Source: CAZBDV01 sp964490765 (lineage in GTDB: Bacteria; Cloacimonadota; Cloacimonadia; Cloacimonadales; JAJBBL01). Taken from it: a DNA stretch of 64,000 nucleotides. The DNA lies in NCBI GenBank assembly GCA_964490765.1, contig CAZBDV010000008.1:43566-107565 (forward strand), read 5' to 3'. The notes below the pieces were generated by a model. It was not told the DNA's origin, did not search any database, and saw only the letters and a list, made by a program, of their open reading frames with translations. A program made the position numbers and the translations under genes. Positions 1-9,700 of this stretch are shown piece after piece. How positions within the stretch are numbered: position 1 is the first letter of the stretch; every line of letters begins with the position of its first letter.

Positions 1-195
1 TCTCGCTATATACTTTGCTCCCCGGTCATGTCCATCTAAACCCGGTTTCCCGATTAGAACTCTAATCTTCTTCATCTCTGCAATACCTCCAGAATCAGAA
101 AGAAATTTCTCACTAAGCACTCTTTCGTCAACTGTTTTTTTATTCCGACTGAGAAAAAGGTTATAATCTTCGTGGTTATTGAATTTTATTGACAT
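1..195 (-). CDS. Methylmalonyl-CoA mutase, B12-binding small subunit/domain (N-terminal part, runs off window)
   Basis: Reading leftwards, the frame is open from an ATG at 195 to the window edge. It encodes a 40-residue leader and then the sequence KPGLDGHDRGAKYIAR. This is the start of the cobalamin-binding domain of methylmalonyl-CoA mutase, with the D-x-H-x-x-G signature (DGHDRG) whose His is the lower cobalt ligand in the family. The enzyme interconverts succinyl-CoA and methylmalonyl-CoA in propionate metabolism. Two starts are possible. The ATG at 195 has AAAGGA 8 nt upstream. The ATG at 75 has GGAGG 10 nt upstream and begins right at the domain. The frame is uninterrupted between them, so I use the longer form. 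It is divergent from purA across a short spacer. Only about 65 residues are visible, so the B12-domain call is strong and the subunit arrangement is unknown. Confidence 0.85.
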   Translation of the reverse strand, partial: MSIKFNNHEDYNLFLSRNKKTVDERVLSEKFLSDSGGIAEMKKIRVLIGKPGLDGHDRGAKYIAR

Positions 196-250
196 AAGAG
201 CTATCCTTTCTTAAAAGGAAAGAGAATACTTAGAGAGGATGAATATTTCA

Positions 251-1507
251 ATGAGTTCAACAGCTGTTATAGGTGGTTTTTTTGGCGACGAAGCGAAAGC
301 TAAGATAGTTGATGTCCTAGCCAGGGATGTTGATGCCGTTGTCCGGTTTCAAGGTGGCAATAATGCCGGTCACACAATAAATGTAGGCAAAGAAAAGTAT
401 ATTCTACATCTGGTACCTGCTGGTATCTTTTATAACAAGACGATCTGTATGATCGGGAGTGGGGTAGTAGTGGACCCTTATGCCCTGAAAGAAGAGATAA
501 CACTTTTAAAAGAAAGGGGAATCAAGTTCTCTGGGCGCTTCTTCATAGATCCCCGAGCTCATGTGGTACTCCCGTTACATAAAGAACTCGATACAAGACA
601 GGAGAGACAAGCCAAAAAGGCAAAAATCGGAACTACCGGAAGAGGTATTGGACCCTGCTATGCAGATAAGGTATCCAGAATAGGGATCCGGATGCTCGAT
701 ATACTGAAACCGGATATTCTCACAGATAAGCTTACTGCATTATATAAGTATCATAGAAAAAGAACCAGTCATGCTGATATTAAGAGTCTGGCCAAGAGCT
801 TACTTGTATGTGGAGACTATCTTGTAGATTATATAGCCCAGATACCGTTTATACTCGATGATTATTATCGCGACAGGAAATCAATCCTCTTCGAAGGTGC
901 TCAGGGGACACTATTAGATCTCGATTATGGGAGCTATCCATTTGTTACTTCATCAAATACTACCTCCGGAGCAATAGCGAGTAGCCTTGGCTTCTCTCCC
1001 CAAAAACTCGATCGTATTGTTGGTGTTTTTAAGAGCTATATTACCCGTGTAGGTAACGGTCCTCTGGTTACAGAACTGCGAGACGAAACAGGAGAATTGA
1101 TAAGAGAAAAGGGTAATGAATACGGCTCATCAACTGGAAGACCCCGTCGATGTGGCTGGTTTGATGCTGTTGCCGCCAGGTTTTCAACTATGATTAATGG
1201 CTTCGATGAAATAGCACTAACACTGCTCGATGTTCTACAGGGTTTTGAGACTTTGAAGATCTGTCATTCCTATTCGGTTAATGATAAAAACTACAGGCAG
1301 TATCCACCCGATACTGAAACACTGACTATTGCTAAACCGGTATATAGCGAATTGCCCGGTTGGGAAGAAGATATAACTAAAGTCAGAAAGTTTGCTGATC
1401 TGCCACTCAACGCCCGGAGATATGTGAAAGAGATAGAAGAATTGCTGGAAGTAAAGGTCAGTATATTATCTGTAGGTCCTGAAAGGGAACAGACAATATT
1501 TCTTTGA
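251..1507 (+). CDS. purA: Adenylosuccinate synthetase with altered P-loop
   Basis: Catalyses GTP-dependent joining of IMP and aspartate to adenylosuccinate, the first committed step to AMP, in the cytosol. Recognisable family blocks are GGNNAGHT (catalytic His), TTGRGIGPCYADK, the FEGAQG region, SSNTTSG, STGRPRRCGWFDA and the C-terminal VGPEREQTI. Length is near the usual 430. The N-terminal phosphate-binding signature, normally GDEGKGK, reads GDEAKAK: the catalytic Asp and both Lys are kept but both glycines are alanine. An in-frame ATG lies at 239, but the only Shine-Dalgarno (GAGAGG, 233-238) abuts it. The ATG at 251 has a 12-nt spacer and matches the usual family N-terminus, so I prefer it. 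It is divergent from the mutase gene and followed by an outer-membrane protein gene. Confidence 0.93.
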   Translation: MSSTAVIGGFFGDEAKAKIVDVLARDVDAVVRFQGGNNAGHTINVGKEKYILHLVPAGIFYNKTICMIGSGVVVDPYALKEEITLLKERGIKFSGRFFIDPRAHVVLPLHKELDTRQERQAKKAKIGTTGRGIGPCYADKVSRIGIRMLDILKPDILTDKLTALYKYHRKRTSHADIKSLAKSLLVCGDYLVDYIAQIPFILDDYYRDRKSILFEGAQGTLLDLDYGSYPFVTSSNTTSGAIASSLGFSPQKLDRIVGVFKSYITRVGNGPLVTELRDETGELIREKGNEYGSSTGRPRRCGWFDAVAARFSTMINGFDEIALTLLDVLQGFETLKICHSYSVNDKNYRQYPPDTETLTIAKPVYSELPGWEEDITKVRKFADLPLNARRYVKEIEELLEVKVSILSVGPEREQTIFL

Positions 1508-1587
1508 TGAAAGCAGAGCAAAGCGTTATATTATATTTAGAATTTCTACTGCTTATCGATTATAATCGAATATAAACAGGAGGCGAG

Positions 1588-2832
1588 ATGAGAATAAGAA
1601 TCATACTCCTCACGATACTATTAAGCTTATGCCTGGCCAATATGGCGGGTTATGACGAAAACAATCCACCCGATCATATAGCTCCCGATTTTCTGGCAGC
1701 TTTCTACGATCATTATTCAGTGAATCTTCTGAATGCCAGTTCTCTTGGGATGGGTGGCGCTACTGTTGCCATTCAGGGTGGAGTCGAGAACGCAATGACC
1801 AATCCGGCAGCCTTTAAGACTGATCAGTTAACCATATACTTCGAAGGGATGGGTAAGAGCTCGACAAGGGAGATGAACAGTTATCTGGAATACGAAGAGC
1901 CTGAAGAAATTAAACGTTCAGAAAGAGAGGCTGCTGAAAGTCAAAAGTTTGAGACTGGTATTCCGGCAGGTATATTAGGTATGGGTTTATCTCCGGCACC
2001 CTTTATGTCTCTCGGTGTCAGCTTATCTATACCACAGACTATACGCTATAACATTCTGGAGAGAAGATTACCTACCGGTGCTTTTGTTGACCGTTACCCT
2101 ACGATGGTAAATTATCAGACTGCGTTAACGATAACAGGTCATATCGACGAGCTAAGTATCGGAATGAATGTAATCTACAATTACTATACATTCCGGGAAA
2201 TGAGATTGATTGCTCCTCATTTTGATAATGTCAGATATGAAAAGGGGGTGTTCCGTTTCCAGCCAGGTGCTTTCTATGAAAAAGACAGATTTGCTTTTGG
2301 AGTTACCTACACCTTTGCTGCAGAGGAGGAGATAAGAATGGGTAATCAAGAGCCCTATTATCACATCTATGATATGCATTTCCCCGCTTCTTTTGAAGCT
2401 GGTACTTCCTACAGATACAGTGATGATCTCACAGTTGCCCTTGCTTTCGAATATGAGATGACTAGTGAACAATACGGGCAATTCGATGACAGACTAAAGA
2501 TGAAGATTGGTTTCGAGAAGCAGTTCGAGGAATATGCTCTTCGTGGCGGACTTATAAGTATTCCTGGCGTATATGAAGGTGCTTTCGCTATTCCGATAGA
2601 TGAGCATACACCACCTGGAGACTTTATCTACGATCCTCTTCCTTATGATTATGGTGTAGTGAATAAGGCAGACCAATTACTTATAACCGGTGGGTTCACA
2701 TACTATTTAAACGACATTGATATTAACCTGACATTTGCTAAGGATGTATTACAGAATATGGATCTCTTTCAAATAGCAGGTTCAGTTAATCTTAAACTGG
2801 GACAGATATTAGCACGAAGTGCGTCCAGATAG
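1588..2832 (+). CDS. Outer-membrane beta-barrel protein, FadL/PorV-like
   Basis: A 414-residue protein with a Sec signal peptide (about residues 1-18, MRIRIILLTILLSLCLA). Soon after comes the stretch SLGMGGATVAIQGGVENAMT followed by NPAAF, which is typical of the N-terminus of the OMPP1/FadL/PorV outer-membrane family. The rest is rich in alternating aromatic and polar strands, as expected for a barrel. FadL members import hydrophobic compounds, while PorV members serve type IX secretion; the sequence alone does not decide between them. The start has a good ribosome site (AGGAGG, 7-8 nt upstream). It lies 80 nt after purA and 31 nt before the next gene, so the three may be co-transcribed. A 14-bp palindrome (1556-1569) lies in the upstream gap. 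Confidence 0.75.
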   Translation: MRIRIILLTILLSLCLANMAGYDENNPPDHIAPDFLAAFYDHYSVNLLNASSLGMGGATVAIQGGVENAMTNPAAFKTDQLTIYFEGMGKSSTREMNSYLEYEEPEEIKRSEREAAESQKFETGIPAGILGMGLSPAPFMSLGVSLSIPQTIRYNILERRLPTGAFVDRYPTMVNYQTALTITGHIDELSIGMNVIYNYYTFREMRLIAPHFDNVRYEKGVFRFQPGAFYEKDRFAFGVTYTFAAEEEIRMGNQEPYYHIYDMHFPASFEAGTSYRYSDDLTVALAFEYEMTSEQYGQFDDRLKMKIGFEKQFEEYALRGGLISIPGVYEGAFAIPIDEHTPPGDFIYDPLPYDYGVVNKADQLLITGGFTYYLNDIDINLTFAKDVLQNMDLFQIAGSVNLKLGQILARSASR

Positions 2833-2863
2833 TATAGAGTAGAAGAAAAAGGAGCGACGCTGA

Positions 2864-3559
2864 TTGTTTAGTAAGAATGATCTCATTTTGGTTATAGGTG
2901 CTTACGGTAGCGGGAAAAGTGAGTATGCGATAAATTTGGCTCAATGTTATAAGGGTATAAACCAGGAAGTTTCACTGGTTGATCTGGATGTAGTGAATCC
3001 CTATTTCAGGAGTCGTGATGTTCGGGATTATTTTCAGGATCTCGGAATAGAGGTGATTAGTCCCGAAGGTGAGTTTGGTCATGCTGATTTGCCGATGTTA
3101 TCACCACGCATAGCCGGAGCAATACAGAATCAAACTAAAGCAGTAATACTCGATATTGGTGGAGATCCTTCAGGGTGCAGAACTCTAGGCAGATTTATCG
3201 ATAGTATTGAGAAACGTGGTTACACGATGCAGTTTGTGGTTAATACTCTCCGTCCTTTTACAAGTACAGTTGAAGAGATACTCGGGATGATGAAAATGCT
3301 GGAGACAGCATCCAGGTTAAAGATCAGTGAATTGATAGCAAATGTCAATCTGATGGAAGAGACTACCAACGAGATGGTTAAAGAGGGTATTGCCATACTT
3401 GATAAGGTGGCTGAACTGAGTAATGTACCCTTCACAACCTATCTGGTCATAGAGGGTAATGAAGAGTTAATAGAAGAGAATATTGCCGGAAAGGATAGGG
3501 TAATACTCCACTATTACCTGAAGAAACCGTGGGATAAGGTTTACCATCCGGGTATATAG
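2864..3559 (+). CDS. P-loop ATPase of the MinD/CobQ-like class, function unknown
   Basis: A 231-residue soluble protein starting at TTG, with GGAG 9 nt upstream. The N-terminus carries a Walker A P-loop (GAYGSGKSEYAINLA), followed by VSLVDLDVVNPYFRSRD, an A'-like strand with conserved Asp as in SIMIBI-class ATPases (MinD/ParA/CobQ group). A second conserved block, AVILDIGGDPSGCRTLGR, looks like Walker B/switch II. Proteins of this type are usually annotated as cobyrinic-acid synthase-like or plain ATP-binding proteins. I cannot assign a substrate. It is in line with purA and the barrel gene and ends 10 nt before a convergent acyltransferase gene. Confidence 0.7.
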   Translation: MFSKNDLILVIGAYGSGKSEYAINLAQCYKGINQEVSLVDLDVVNPYFRSRDVRDYFQDLGIEVISPEGEFGHADLPMLSPRIAGAIQNQTKAVILDIGGDPSGCRTLGRFIDSIEKRGYTMQFVVNTLRPFTSTVEEILGMMKMLETASRLKISELIANVNLMEETTNEMVKEGIAILDKVAELSNVPFTTYLVIEGNEELIEENIAGKDRVILHYYLKKPWDKVYHPGI

Positions 3560-3569
3560 CGAATTACTG

Positions 3570-4460
3570 TTATTCTTCGATCTTCCTGGCTTTATGTGCC
3601 CCTTTCCAGCGGCGGTGTACCCAGAACCACTGATCAGGATAATCTCTGATATAACACTCTAATCTCTTGTTGAAGTATTGCACGATTGTTTTTATCGGTT
3701 CCCGCTCTTTCTGAAACGTTGAGGGAAGAATGTATGGCTCAAAGACGAATCGACTCTTATAATCATCGATTCTCAGTGCAGCACCCCAGACCATAGGGGT
3801 ATCGTATAATTGTGCCAATCTAGCATAACCAGTAAAGGCAGAGGCATCTTTATTGAGAAAGGGAATAATGATCCCATCTTTCCCGGCGTCCTGATCGATC
3901 AGCATAACTACTGTCTCATTATTCTTTAGTGCCTTTAACACCGGCCGCATCGTTTTACTTTTATAGATGATCTTGATACCATACTTTTTTCTTGTTCGAT
4001 TGACAAAATCGTTAAAGTAGGGATTTCTTAATTTCTTGATGACAACATTAAGTGGTATGTTCTGATTAGCTATATATCTTGCAGCGAGTTCCCAATTACC
4101 TATGTGGCCACTGATGAGTATCAGTCCCCTATTGAGTTCCAGAGCCTTTTTGATGTTCTCCCATCCCGCTGCTTCAACACCGGTAAGATCTTTTCTGACG
4201 AACATCTCCAGACTGGTAAGAGCCAGGTTTTTATAAAGTCCTGACAATAACTGTCTGATCTCTTCAGGTTCCTTTTCCGGGAATGCTTCAGAGATCTGCG
4301 ATCGGGCAACCCTCTTTCTAACACCGAGTTGAAGTCCGATCAGGAGAAAAATGAGGACAATGAACTTTCTGCTGAGAGGATAGGGTAGTATTCTGAATAA
4401 GAACAGGGCAGGTATGAAGAACAGATATTCTATAAAACTCTTAATTCTTTTATTCTGCAT
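3570..4460 (-). CDS. Lysophospholipid/lipid A acyltransferase (LpxL/HtrB-like)
   Basis: A 296-residue protein with an N-terminal hydrophobic segment (about residues 10-45), as expected for an inner-membrane-anchored acyltransferase. The catalytic H-x4-E signature is visible as GHIGNWELAAR at about residue 119. It is followed by VVIKKLRNPYFNDFV, and the C-terminal DQWFWVHRRWKG is characteristic of LpxL/HtrB/LpxM-like lauroyl transferases. These enzymes add secondary acyl chains to lipid A precursors on the cytoplasmic face. This supports a two-membrane envelope, although some relatives acylate other lipids. It is convergent with the P-loop gene and divergent from tsaB, with a 250-nt spacer. 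Confidence 0.82.
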   Translation of the reverse strand: MQNKRIKSFIEYLFFIPALFLFRILPYPLSRKFIVLIFLLIGLQLGVRKRVARSQISEAFPEKEPEEIRQLLSGLYKNLALTSLEMFVRKDLTGVEAAGWENIKKALELNRGLILISGHIGNWELAARYIANQNIPLNVVIKKLRNPYFNDFVNRTRKKYGIKIIYKSKTMRPVLKALKNNETVVMLIDQDAGKDGIIIPFLNKDASAFTGYARLAQLYDTPMVWGAALRIDDYKSRFVFEPYILPSTFQKEREPIKTIVQYFNKRLECYIRDYPDQWFWVHRRWKGAHKARKIEE

Positions 4461-4710
4461 CTCTATCTCTCAATTCAGGCAGAGTAGTTCTGCCCCCAGA
4501 TTTATTCTCCTTAACAAGAGTTGTAATGACTGGAAAATGTCAATAAAGTAATCAACTACACTTGCTCATTCGACATTCTGATTATAGTGGTGTAAGACTG
4601 CATAGTGTAACATATCCAGATTGAACTGAGTTCAAACAGATTACTCTTCAATCTTTACTTGACGTCTTGAGAGAATGGGAAAATTGATTAACTAAAAAGG
4701 GGGATATCAA

Positions 4711-5403
4711 TTGGATATTTTGGCTCTGGATACTACATCAAGCTGGGGCAGTGTTGCCCTGAGCAAGAATGAAAAAATTGTCTATTTAAGCTACCTCGAT
4801 ATCCGTGTCACACATTCCGAACGGTTAATGGAACAAATAGATTACGGCCTGAAACAGAGTGGGATGTCACTGGACGATATCGAACTGATAGCAATTTCTA
4901 ACGGACCCGGCTCTTTTACAGGAGTAAGGATAGGGTTGGCCACAGCCAAGGGTATCTGTATGGCAAGAGAGATACCATTATATCCGGTCAATACACTCAA
5001 ATTACTCGCCTACAACGTTTACGGTTCTCAACTCAATATCTTGCCCTTTATCGATGCCAGAATGGATGAGGTTTACGCTGCACTATATGACAGCAACTTT
5101 AATGAGATCATCAGTCCCAGGAGTTCAGATCCTGCTGAGTTTCTAGAAGCGGTAACCAGTAAGACAATAATAATCGGTGATGCGGTAGAGAAGTACGACG
5201 ATGCAATCAAAAAATGCGGTAAAGATTTGCTCACAGGCTTACCACATCAGAATTATCCTCTAGCCACGACTTTGATCAGTATAATCGGTGCAGAAGGTGT
5301 CAAACCACAATATCGATTTGATGAGATAGCAGTACTGGAACCTTATTATCTGAGGAGATCACAGGCAGAACTCAAATATAAGGAAACACAAGCAGAGAAA
5401 TGA
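4711..5403 (+). CDS. tsaB: tRNA threonylcarbamoyladenosine biosynthesis protein TsaB
   Basis: TsaB is a degenerate ASKHA-fold partner of TsaD in the complex that makes t6A37 on ANN-decoding tRNAs. Visible family blocks are the N-terminal ILALDTTSSWGSVAL, the HSERLMEQIDYGL segment and ISNGPGSFTGVRIGLATAKG, the most diagnostic TsaB motif. The PFIDARMDEVYAALY segment follows. The length (230) is normal. It starts at TTG with a strong GGGGG-type ribosome site 5-10 nt upstream. Its last codons overlap the ATG of the first chromate-transporter gene (ATGA), suggesting translational coupling despite unrelated function. Confidence 0.93.
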   Translation: MDILALDTTSSWGSVALSKNEKIVYLSYLDIRVTHSERLMEQIDYGLKQSGMSLDDIELIAISNGPGSFTGVRIGLATAKGICMAREIPLYPVNTLKLLAYNVYGSQLNILPFIDARMDEVYAALYDSNFNEIISPRSSDPAEFLEAVTSKTIIIGDAVEKYDDAIKKCGKDLLTGLPHQNYPLATTLISIIGAEGVKPQYRFDEIAVLEPYYLRRSQAELKYKETQAEK

Positions 5404-6017
5404 CGGCTGTAAAGAAAGATATATCCCCACACAAAATCTATCTCGAGCTCTTCCTGATCTTTTTCAAGATAGGTTCAATAACCTTTGGTGGTGGTTATGT
5501 TATGCTGCCATATATATACCGGGAACTGGTTATCAGGCGTAAATGGTTTACCAATAGCGAGATAGTTGATATCTTTACTGTTTCTCAATCTATTCCCGGG
5601 GCAATTGCTGTAAATGCAGCCTTCAATACCGGTTTCCGACGTTCCGGAGTACTCGGGGGAATTGTAGCGACCTGTGGAGTAGTCTTACCGGCTTTTCTTG
5701 CCATAACTCTGATACTTTATGTATTTATTAATCTAAGGGATAACGTCTGGGCACAAAAGTTTCTGGCTGGGGTAATCACAGCCTCAGCAGCACTTATATT
5801 ACTGACAGCCATAGACCTTGCTAAATCAGTTTTCAGCAAATCCTTTATAATCAGGGTTACTATCAGTCTCATTGTATTTGTTACAGTGGGGATTTTTGAC
5901 CTTAATGCTATGTGGTTGATCTTTGCTGGAATGATTTTTGGCGTCCTCTATCATATCTTTATAAAAAGAGATGTGAATCAACTGGAAAAGAGTGAAGGTG
6001 ACAGGAGTGAGAAATGA
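5400..6017 (+). CDS. Chromate transporter family half-protein (CHR domain) 1
   Basis: A 205-residue integral membrane protein with one CHR domain. It opens with FKIGSITFGGGYVMLPYIY, continues with SQSIPGAIAVNAAFNTG and then has several hydrophobic segments. Short-chain ChrA proteins work as pairs of homologous half-transporters, and the next gene is the other half. Family members export chromate in exchange for sulfate or related anions; in anaerobes the true substrate is often unknown. The ATG overlaps the tsaB stop (ATGA). The C-terminus is charged and cytoplasmic. A 56-nt spacer separates it from its partner. Confidence 0.88.
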   Translation: MTAVKKDISPHKIYLELFLIFFKIGSITFGGGYVMLPYIYRELVIRRKWFTNSEIVDIFTVSQSIPGAIAVNAAFNTGFRRSGVLGGIVATCGVVLPAFLAITLILYVFINLRDNVWAQKFLAGVITASAALILLTAIDLAKSVFSKSFIIRVTISLIVFVTVGIFDLNAMWLIFAGMIFGVLYHIFIKRDVNQLEKSEGDRSEK

Positions 6018-6073
6018 AAGGTTCGAAAGTATTATTGGCAGAACAACCTGAAGAAGTAGAGGGGGTATAACCT

Positions 6074-6646
6074 GTGATAGTAAGCTGGATAAATCTCTAT
6101 CTGATCTTTTTCAAAATTGGCATGTTCAGTTTTGGTGGGGGATATGTGATGTTACCTCTTATCTATCAGCATATCGAAATCTACAATCTCATACCGATGG
6201 AGGAATTTGCCGATATTGTTGCACTCTCACAGATGACTCCCGGTCCCATTGCTGTCAATGCAGCTACCTATATAGGTTTTCGTAATGCAGGCTTGATAGG
6301 TGCTATTTTTGCTACACTCGGTGTAATTTCCCCGTCACTTATTCTGGTTTTTCTCATCCTGCGTCTAATGAAAAGATTCAAGGAGAACCCACTAACTCAG
6401 GCAGCTTTAGATGGTATAAAACCGGTCACTGTAGGTATGATAGGGGTTGCCAGTATCTATTTTCTGGAGAGGAGCATATTGGAGGGTCGGTTCTTCAGTC
6501 TGGATCTAATAAGGATGAATATCGATTTTCTCAATCTCCCTAAACTAATACTATTTTTTGCAATTATTGTTGCTGTTGTCAAGACCAGGATCAGTCCAAT
6601 AATACTGACATTGTCTGCCGGTGTTATAGCGGTGTTTCTTTTTTAA
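6074..6646 (+). CDS. Chromate transporter family half-protein (CHR domain) 2
   Basis: The second CHR half-transporter, 190 residues, clearly paralogous to the preceding gene. FKIGMFSFGGGYVMLPLIY and SQMTPGPIAVNAATYIGFR match the same positions in the first half. At least four further hydrophobic segments follow. It starts at GTG with GAGGGGG about 8 nt upstream. Together the two genes should form a heterodimeric anion transporter in the inner membrane. It is convergent with the large sensor kinase gene, with only 56 nt between stops. Confidence 0.88.
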   Translation: MIVSWINLYLIFFKIGMFSFGGGYVMLPLIYQHIEIYNLIPMEEFADIVALSQMTPGPIAVNAATYIGFRNAGLIGAIFATLGVISPSLILVFLILRLMKRFKENPLTQAALDGIKPVTVGMIGVASIYFLERSILEGRFFSLDLIRMNIDFLNLPKLILFFAIIVAVVKTRISPIILTLSAGVIAVFLF

Positions 6647-6702
6647 CCGGACTGGTAATCAGGGTTAAATCTATCTTATGCTTCTCCGGCCTGACAGATA
6701 GC

Positions 6703-9700
6703 TCAACCCAGTACCCTCTTGATAGTATCTCCCAACTGCTGTAATGAGTATGGTTTTGTCAGTACGGCCTTGAATCCATGTTCTTCATATTTCGACATAA
6801 CAGGATCGGATGAATAACCGCTTGATACAATACAGACGGCTTCAGGATCATAATTTATTATCTCTCTGATTGTATCTTTGCCGCCCATACCACCAGGAAT
6901 AGTGAGATCAAGGATAACCAGATCGAATGTACTGCCAAGCTCTTTCATCTCTTTGTACTTGGCGATTGCTGTCTTACCCTCATTGGCAGTTGTAACGTTA
7001 TATCCAAGGCTGAGCAACATCTCCGACACGACTTCAATCAGAACCAGATCGTCATCCATTAGAAGAACTTGCCCTTTACCCTTGATATCTTCTAACTGAT
7101 CTTCCTTGGAGGCAACCACCTCTTTATCTGTTGCCGGCAGGTGAATGACAAAAGTAGTTCCCTCACCTATTGATGATTCAACATCAATATAACCGTCATG
7201 TTTCTTCACAATGGTATAGCTTGTTGTCAGGCCTAATCCTGTTCCATTTTTCTTTGTTGTGTAGAAGGGATCGAAGATTTTTGCTAACTGAGAACGGGGG
7301 ATACCTACTCCACAGTCTTCGATAGTTATTTTGATATATTTTCCAGGTTTAATAGTAGTATTCTCTTCAGGAGTTATATCGACATTCTCTGCAATGATAT
7401 TTACTTCACCTCCATTAGGCATGGCCTGAACTGAATTGATGACCATATTATTTATGACCTGGCTTAACTGTCCCAGGTCTGCTTCAACATTCATCAGGTC
7501 TTCCGCTATATCGTAATGGCAGTGGACTATTGAGCCATGAATAGCAAAAGAAGAGGCTTCGTGTATGATCTCTTTCACAGAGGCTGTTTTCTTTATCGGA
7601 TCACCGCCTCTTGAGAAAGTAAGAAGTTGTTCGGTCAGATCCTTTGCCCTGATAGAGGCTTTCTCCGCTTCATCTAGTCTCGCACCGACTTTGGGATTGG
7701 TATTAGCAATGATCTTCTTGGCGAGTGTTATATTACCGAGAATTGCAGTAAGAATGTTGTTGAAATCATGAGCAATACCACCGGCGAGGATTCCTATTGA
7801 TTCCAGTTTTGCACTCTTCTGTAATTCCTCTTCGATCTTCTTTCTCTGGGTTACATCACGGAAGACAATGATAACACCTGTTAGGTTACCATCCGGGTCT
7901 TTTATCGGGGCGGCACTAGCTTCAATTATCAGTTCACTCTTGTCACGAGTATAAAGGATGGTACTGCTGGGTAGCTCAACATTCTCTCCGGAATCGAGAA
8001 CCATAGTGAAGAGATTTTCACCTATCTTACTACTCGACTCATAAATAACATTGAAGACCTTATCGAGATTCTTGCCGATAGCCTTATCCTGTTTCCAGCC
8101 AGTCAGTTCTTCGGCGTTCCTGTTGATAAGAAGGATATCTCCGTTCATATCTGTAGCTATAACACCATCCCCGATCGATCTGAGCATAACCTCAAGTTTC
8201 TCTTTCTCCTCAAGATAGGAATCTAAAGCATTATGCAGGTCAGTGATATCAAGATAGATGCCGTAGATACCAATCTGTTTGCCTTCTATAGTAACTGGAA
8301 CTCCATACATTTTGACGTAAACATCTTTACCTTCTTTGGTCTTTCTTATCGATTCTTTCTCTACGATCTTGCCATCCATTGTTATAGTCGATAATTCTGT
8401 AGCTTCATCTCTCAATGATTCATCCACGATTAGGGTGTTGACCTTATGGTGGAGTATTTCTTCCTGTTCGTAGCCAAAAATCCTGGTGAACGCATCATTA
8501 CAGGCGAGGATACGATCTTTATTATCTAGCATAACAATACCAGCCGGGTTGTTATTGAACAGCTGTTCGAAATAGATACGCTGCTTATCTGTCTGATACT
8601 CAGCTTCTTTTCTTTCGATAGCGAGAGCAATCTGTTCGGAAACGAAGGTAAGTATTCGTTTGTCATTTTCACTGTAAGTATCTTCTGAGTCGTAGTCCTG
8701 AACCATCATCGCACCGACAATTTTGTCTTTAATCTTCAGAGGTGTTCCAAGCCAGACTTTTGATAATCTTCCGATCAGTTCAACTTCACCGGAAGCGAGT
8801 AGTTTGTTGATGTCCTTCTCTGTAAGGAGTACCGATTTCCCTTTTTTGAGCACGTATTCTGTCAATCCTTTGCGAGGTTTATGAGGGCTCGGTGTCTGAT
8901 CGAATTCATCGACATTATAGGGGAAGCTGACAATATTGACTATTTCGTCATAGAGTGCAATACAGAAGTTCTTGGCCGGCATAAGTTCTGAGATGGCCTT
9001 ATGGATATTTTTGTATAGTTCTTCAATATCATGGGTTGAATTGACTGCTTCCGAGATAAGGTATAGTGTGTGTTGTATCTTTTCTGTCTGTTTTCTGACC
9101 TGAATCTCTTCTTCCAGCTGTTTTGTCCGTTCGATAACTCTCTGTTCCAGTTCAGCATTGAGTTGTCGGATCTCTTCCTCACTCTTCTTACGCTCGGTAA
9201 TATCGTGAGCAGTAGTCAGTACGTTCTGGACTTTCCCGTTTTTGGAAAATTCCGGAACGAGATGCCAGTCTATCCATAACCCATTAGGTAACTGGAATTC
9301 CACACGCCTGGTTTTTCCTTCTTCAAAAACCTTTTTCAAAGCTTTTTCCCAGGTTGTGACCAGATCATCAGAGAAGCCCAGTTCTCGATGAGTTTTCCCG
9401 ATAAAATCTGCAGGGTCGATACCGGTCTGTTCTTTTACTACCGGATTGACATAAAGATGCTTTAAGTCTTTATCAAATCGCATGATGACATCAAGCGAAT
9501 TCTCAGTGAGAGTTTGGAAGAGTTCGACAGATTGTTTTAACTCAGCGGTTCTCTCCTTTACTCGTTCTTCAAGGTAGGCGAGTGTCTGGTTGAGCTTCTC
9601 CTGAAACCTCTTTCTCTCTATCGCATTTGCAATCTGCTCGGAAATAAAGGTCAGGATCTGCTTCTCCTGTTCATCATAGGTATGTTCATGTTCATAATCC

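Noticed and set aside
162..167. TATAAT upstream of purA as a promoter -10
   Set aside because: No acceptable -35 at 16-18 nt, and it lies inside the mutase reading frame on the other strand. TTGACA at 189-194 also lacks a good -10.
6014..6070. 18-codon ORF between the two chromate-transporter halves (ATGA overlap with the first)
   Set aside because: Too short to support; probably a spacer that keeps ribosomes moving, at most a coupling peptide.
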